DNA of 62,140 bases from Lentzea kentuckyensis (GTDB lineage: Bacteria; Actinomycetota; Actinomycetes; Mycobacteriales; Pseudonocardiaceae). The DNA lies in the NCBI RefSeq assembly GCF_002150765.1, contig NZ_MUYM01000119.1, forward strand, positions 1-62,140, read 5' to 3'. The notes under the pieces are model-generated. The model was given only the letters and a program-made list of their open reading frames with translations. It had not been told where the DNA came from and searched no databases. Below are positions 58,978 through 62,140 of the stretch, piece by piece. Every line of letters begins with the position of its first letter. The first letter of the stretch is position 1. Made by a program: the position numbers and the translations under genes.

Positions 58978-60747
58978 TCAGTTGATCTTGACGATGGAAC
59001 CCTTGACGGTGAGGACACCGCTGGAGGTCACCTCGGTCTGCGCCTGGCCGGCGATCTTGACCTGCGCGCCTTCCGCCTTGAGCTCGGTCTGCGCCTTGAC
59101 GGTCACCTTCTGGCCCTTGAGCTCCAGCGGCCCGGTGCCGGCGTCGACGGTGATGCCGTTCTGCGCCTTGACGTTGATGGTCTTGCCGCTGGTGATCTCG
59201 ACGTTCTGCGACTTCTGGTCGAGCTTGACCACGAACTTCCCGTCACCGCTGGAGATCACGATGCCGTCGTCCTCGACGAACTCGACCTTGTGACCCTTGC
59301 GGCTCACGAACCCCCTGGCCGCGATCTCGCCGCTGGCGCCGTCGACCGCCGGTTTGGTCAGCTTCGGCGGCTTGTCCTTGCCGTTGTAGAGGCCGCCGAG
59401 CACGTACGGCGCGTCGAACTCGCCGTGCTCGAACCCGACCAGCACCTCGTCGCCGACCTCGGGCAGGATCACCGTGCCGCGGTTCGCACCGGCGCCCTGT
59501 TGCACGGTTCTGGCCCAGACGCTGGTGAAGTCGTTGGCGAGCCAGGGGAACTTCACCTGAACGCGGCCGAGCTGCAGCGGGTCCTTGGCGTTCGTGACGA
59601 TCGCGGGGACGAGTCCGTTGAGCGGCTTGGCCGTCGTGCCGTGGACCAGTCCGTAGAGCGAGCGTTCCTGCCGGCCGGACACGGTGAACTCGGTGGTGTA
59701 GCCGGTGTGCTCTGCGAACAGGTGCCTGGTGCTGGTCAGCGTGTACTTGCCCTGGAACGGCTCGCCGACGTTGGCCAGCGCCACCGCCACGCCCGCCTTG
59801 AGCTCCGGGTTCCCCTTCGCCACCCCGGTGAGTTCGGCGCACGAGCCGCCGAGCTGTGCCGCGAGTGCCTCCGCCGCCGTCTTGGCCTCGGCGTGCGTCC
59901 GGTAGGGCAGGCCGGCTTCGAGGTGCGGCGGGGCCTTGAACTTGCCCGCGAGTTCCACCGGGTTCGCCTGCGGCACCTCGACTCCCGCGGTGTTCGGGGT
60001 GGCCGTGGCGACGACCTCCTGCTTGTTCTCGAAGTCCCAGCCCCTGACCTGGACCTCGGGCACCTGACCGGCGGTGGTGATGCCGGCCCGCAGCGCCACG
60101 AGCGTGCTGTGCATCTCGAGGACGAGCGGGTTCGTCTTGGCCTTGGTGTTGGGTTTCGGCGCGCCGGCGGGTGGTTCGGGCAGCTTGAAGTCGAGCTTGC
60201 CCTCGCGCACCGCGATCTGCGCGCCGACGGTCCGGGCCAAGCGGCTGAGGAACTCCCAGTCGCTGACGTTGTCCTGGCTGAGCTGCGTGTCCGGCCGTCC
60301 GCCGAAACCCGGCACGCTGTCGATCTCGCCGGGCTTGATCTTCGCGCGTTCGGCGACCTTCCGGACGACGTCGCTGACCGTCATGTTCGGGTACACCGCG
60401 ACGCGCGTGCCGCGGAACAGCCGGTGCGCCTCGTCGTAACCCCTGACCTCGGTGAACGTGCCCTGCCCGTCCAACTCGACGCCGACCGCCGTGATCTCGC
60501 CGCTCATCAACGGTTTCGGCGCGCCGGGGTCGGCCGTCTGCACCTTGAGCGCGGCCTTCGCCCCGATCTTGAAGCCGCCCTTGTCGAGCACGACGTGGCC
60601 GGGGTCGCGGAACCGCAGCACGAACATGTCCGGCAGGTTCCGGCTGTCGTCGACGTAGGCGTAGGTGAGCAGCAGCCTGACGTCCGCGGGCAACGGCCGG
60701 CCCTCGACCTCGACGACCAGGTTGTTGGCGAAGCTCTCGTTAGCCAT
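58978..60747 (-). CDS. eCIS VgrG/gpD-like central spike protein (Afp8-type)
   Basis: 589 residues. The N-terminal late-control-D domain (RLLLTYAYVDDSRNLPDMFVL, GYDEAHRLFRGTRV) is followed by gp5-type OB domain (LVPAIVTNAKDPLQLGRVQV, VWARTVQQGAG) with PEVGDEVLVGFEHGE, and a C-terminal triple-beta-helix needle (repeating short GKTINVKAQNGITVDAGTG-type units). It forms the trimeric hub and spike beneath the tube. The ATG at 60747 follows GGAGGAGATC and overlaps the LysM gene by 8 bp. No extra effector domain at the C-terminus. Confidence 0.95.
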   Translation of the reverse strand: MANESFANNLVVEVEGRPLPADVRLLLTYAYVDDSRNLPDMFVLRFRDPGHVVLDKGGFKIGAKAALKVQTADPGAPKPLMSGEITAVGVELDGQGTFTEVRGYDEAHRLFRGTRVAVYPNMTVSDVVRKVAERAKIKPGEIDSVPGFGGRPDTQLSQDNVSDWEFLSRLARTVGAQIAVREGKLDFKLPEPPAGAPKPNTKAKTNPLVLEMHSTLVALRAGITTAGQVPEVQVRGWDFENKQEVVATATPNTAGVEVPQANPVELAGKFKAPPHLEAGLPYRTHAEAKTAAEALAAQLGGSCAELTGVAKGNPELKAGVAVALANVGEPFQGKYTLTSTRHLFAEHTGYTTEFTVSGRQERSLYGLVHGTTAKPLNGLVPAIVTNAKDPLQLGRVQVKFPWLANDFTSVWARTVQQGAGANRGTVILPEVGDEVLVGFEHGEFDAPYVLGGLYNGKDKPPKLTKPAVDGASGEIAARGFVSRKGHKVEFVEDDGIVISSGDGKFVVKLDQKSQNVEITSGKTINVKAQNGITVDAGTGPLELKGQKVTVKAQTELKAEGAQVKIAGQAQTEVTSSGVLTVKGSIVKIN

Positions 60748-61474
60748 GCTGGATCTCCTCCAACGCCGGAACGAGGACCGTCGTACCGAGCTTGAGCCGC
60801 ATCGGGTCGTCGATGTCGTTGGCCTCGGCGATGTGGCGCCACAACTCGGGGTTGCCGTACGCCTGGTACGCCAGGCTTTGCAGCGAGTCACCGGCCGTCA
60901 GCGTGTGCGCGTCCCTCGCCGCGAGCGCGCCACTGGTCGGGTTCTGGCCGCCCGGTTCACCGCTGACCTCTTCGAGGTTGACCGTGCACACCGCCCGCAC
61001 CGGCATGCCGCCGGGCGTGAAGAGCGTGTACTTGGCCGTGACGCTGGAAACGTAGCTCGGGAAGCCCTTCGTGGTGCCCCACTGGAAGATGACCCAGGGT
61101 GGACTGCCCTTGCCGTCCGTGCGACTGTCCTTTGTGGGCACGGTGAGCTTGAACAGCTCCTCGACCATCTTGACGGTCGAGTCCCCCATGTCCTTCGTGG
61201 AGTCGAGGAAGATCTCCAAACTCAGCTTCGCGGGCTCGGCTCCCTTGAACTCCGGCACGCCGGCCTTGGCCGCGTTGGGCTGCGTCTGCCGCTGCCACTT
61301 GGCGTTCTTGGCGAGCGTCAACTCCTTGGGGTTGAACTGGAACTCGATCTCACTGATCTTGGCCCCCGCTTTCTGCACGCTGCCGCGCTTCGGCGGCTCG
61401 TGCACTTCGAGGATCGCGTGCACCATCTTCTTCGACGTCGTCGCGGTCCCCGCGCTCGTGAACGTGACGGTCAT
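60740..61474 (-). CDS. eCIS LysM-containing baseplate protein (Afp7-type)
   Basis: 244 residues. The first ~180 resemble the T4 gp53-type wedge region of eCIS proteins (EIEFQFNPKELTLAKNAKW, LSLEIFLDSTKDMGD, VTAKYTLFTPGGMPVRAV); the C-terminal LysM is AGDSLQSLAYQAYGNPELW ... LKLGTTVLVPAL. It connects the hub with the wedges. Overlaps the tube gene (ATGA) and the spike gene. Confidence 0.93.
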   Translation of the reverse strand: MTVTFTSAGTATTSKKMVHAILEVHEPPKRGSVQKAGAKISEIEFQFNPKELTLAKNAKWQRQTQPNAAKAGVPEFKGAEPAKLSLEIFLDSTKDMGDSTVKMVEELFKLTVPTKDSRTDGKGSPPWVIFQWGTTKGFPSYVSSVTAKYTLFTPGGMPVRAVCTVNLEEVSGEPGGQNPTSGALAARDAHTLTAGDSLQSLAYQAYGNPELWRHIAEANDIDDPMRLKLGTTVLVPALEEIQHG

Positions 61475-61899
61475 CGCGCGTCCAAGAACCCGTGGTGCGC
61501 CAGCTCCAGCGTCTCCATGGCGACCTTGGTCTGCTCAGCGCTCAACTGCGGCCCCGTCCACCGCACCGGGATCACCTCGCTCAACGACCAGCTGGCAATC
61601 GTCTTGCCCTCCAACGTCTTCGCCTCGATGACGGCGGTCCGGCGCTTGACCCCCGACGCCATCCCGGCGATCCACTTCGTGATCTTCTGGCTGTCCCTGG
61701 TGACCGGCCGGGTGAGCTTGACGTTGGGATACTTGATGCGCGTCGGCAACTGCCAGACCATCCCGTTGTTGCCGCCCTCTTCCCGCTGCTCGATGACGAA
61801 CTCGCACCCGAGCCCCTCACAGCTGTTGAACGAACCCAGGTCGTCCTTGTCCACCTGCACGCTGAAGCAGACGGCGACGGCTTCCTCTGGTGCGGTCAT
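61471..61899 (-). CDS. eCIS tube protein (T4 gp19/Hcp-like), probably the tube initiator
   Basis: 142 residues, gp19-like: FSVQVDKDDLGSFNSCEGLGCEFV, NNGMVWQLPTRIKYPNVKLTRP and DSQKITKWIAG. Such proteins stack as hexamers to make the inner tube. eCIS loci usually have two or more tube genes; the one directly before the LysM gene (Afp5-like) is generally the initiator at the baseplate. GAGGAAACGCC precedes the ATG at 61899. Confidence 0.92.
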   Translation of the reverse strand: MTAPEEAVAVCFSVQVDKDDLGSFNSCEGLGCEFVIEQREEGGNNGMVWQLPTRIKYPNVKLTRPVTRDSQKITKWIAGMASGVKRRTAVIEAKTLEGKTIASWSLSEVIPVRWTGPQLSAEQTKVAMETLELAHHGFLDAR

Positions 61900-61908
61900 G
61901 GCGTTTCC

Positions 61909-62140
61909 TCACAGGTCGGTGAGCGCCCCACGACGCTCGCGGTCGAGCCACAGATCGGCCTTGAGCCGGCGCAGCAGCGGGTCGTACAGCTTTCGGAGCA
62001 GTTCCTCGGGGTTCTGCTGCGCGGGTGCCGGGGCTGTTCCGGGCTGGGTTGTCTCGGGCTGGGTTTCGGGCTGTGTTTCGGCGCGCTGGACTTCCACGGT
62101 TCGTTGGACGAGTTGTGGTTGGGCGGGGTCGGGGGTGCGG
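61909..62140 (-). CDS. eCIS-linked conserved protein (partial, N-terminus beyond right edge)
   Basis: Open to the right edge; an internal GTG at 62097 is not necessarily the start because the frame continues (RTPDPAQPQLVQRTVEVQ). A Gln/Thr/Pro-rich linker leads to the helix EELLRKLYDPLLRRLKADLW and the end LDRERRGALTDL, a conserved element in actinobacterial eCIS loci just before the tube gene. Function not assigned; it may be an assembly factor. The stop lies 10 bases before the tube start. Confidence 0.65.
   Translation of the reverse strand, partial: RTPDPAQPQLVQRTVEVQRAETQPETQPETTQPGTAPAPAQQNPEELLRKLYDPLLRRLKADLWLDRERRGALTDL

Noticed and set aside
58978..60747. Type VI secretion spike (VgrG)
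   Set aside because: Neighbouring LysM/gp25/J/I-type proteins and the actinobacterial host fit eCIS; no TssJLM membrane complex is present and T6SS is not expected in Gram-positives.

Overview
The window is high-GC actinobacterial DNA. GTG starts are frequent, operons are tightly packed with ATGA/GTGA stop-start overlaps, leaderless promoters occur, and LAL, ECF and NarL-type regulators are abundant. Gene content and the GC-rich intergenic palindromes suggest a filamentous member of the Pseudonocardiales (Lentzea/Saccharothrix/Actinosynnema-like); the genus is inference. I saw no rRNA, tRNA, CRISPR array or insertion sequence, and no gene-free stretch exceeds 300 bases.

Layout. 1-6286: a PucR-type regulator (cut by the left edge) is divergent from a coupled operon of symporter, agmatinase-family ureohydrolase, ThDP decarboxylase and aldehyde dehydrogenase. 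Together these could run a 2-ketoarginine to GABA route. 6261-9010: an MpaB-like oxygenase and a DesK/NarL-type two-component pair. 9125-13779: a five-gene overlapping operon pairing PgsB/CapB-PgsC/CapC (poly-gamma-glutamate ligase and membrane partner) with a membrane-anchored hydrolase-like protein and two related sensor-like membrane proteins; no PgsA/CapA is present. 13883-18053: a MerR-type promoter driving an MDR oxidoreductase, an ECF sigma/anti-sigma pair, a DUF1996 protein and a truncated anti-sigma paralogue. 18092-21371: a GntR-controlled sugar-acid catabolic operon. 21333-25761: an alpha/beta hydrolase with divergent TetR, small proteins and a GT1 glycosyltransferase. 25866-33084: a secreted multidomain PQQ-type sugar dehydrogenase and a LacI-associated ABC importer. 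33319-38008: a FadD-like ligase, a stand-alone molybdopterin oxidoreductase and an MDR remnant. 38150-48041: a MASE1 protein, an LAL regulator, a serine esterase, a secreted peptidase, a TetR-SDR-DUF3237 set (the SDR has lost its catalytic core), a PolX-like PHP enzyme and a radical-SAM-like fragment.

48261-62140: a two-component pair and a pseudo-receiver LuxR regulator stand next to the 3' part of a phage-tail-like contractile injection system (eCIS) locus on the minus strand: an end-of-locus conserved protein, tube protein, LysM baseplate protein, VgrG-like spike, PAAR tip, gp25-like, baseplate-J-like and tail-protein-I-like subunits. These are followed by three envelope-type proteins: a zinc-ribbon/TM protein, a secreted beta-propeller/VWA protein and an Ig/TM/coiled-coil protein. 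Sheath, ATPase and tape-measure genes would lie beyond the right edge.

Most noteworthy: the eCIS locus with its envelope module and local regulators; the PgsBC operon without PgsA; the ketoarginine-type operon; a family of near-perfect 49-55 bp palindromes with a common ACCTGAGGT centre; and a perfect 24-bp inverted repeat enclosing 112 bp between the pseudo-receiver gene and the eCIS locus.
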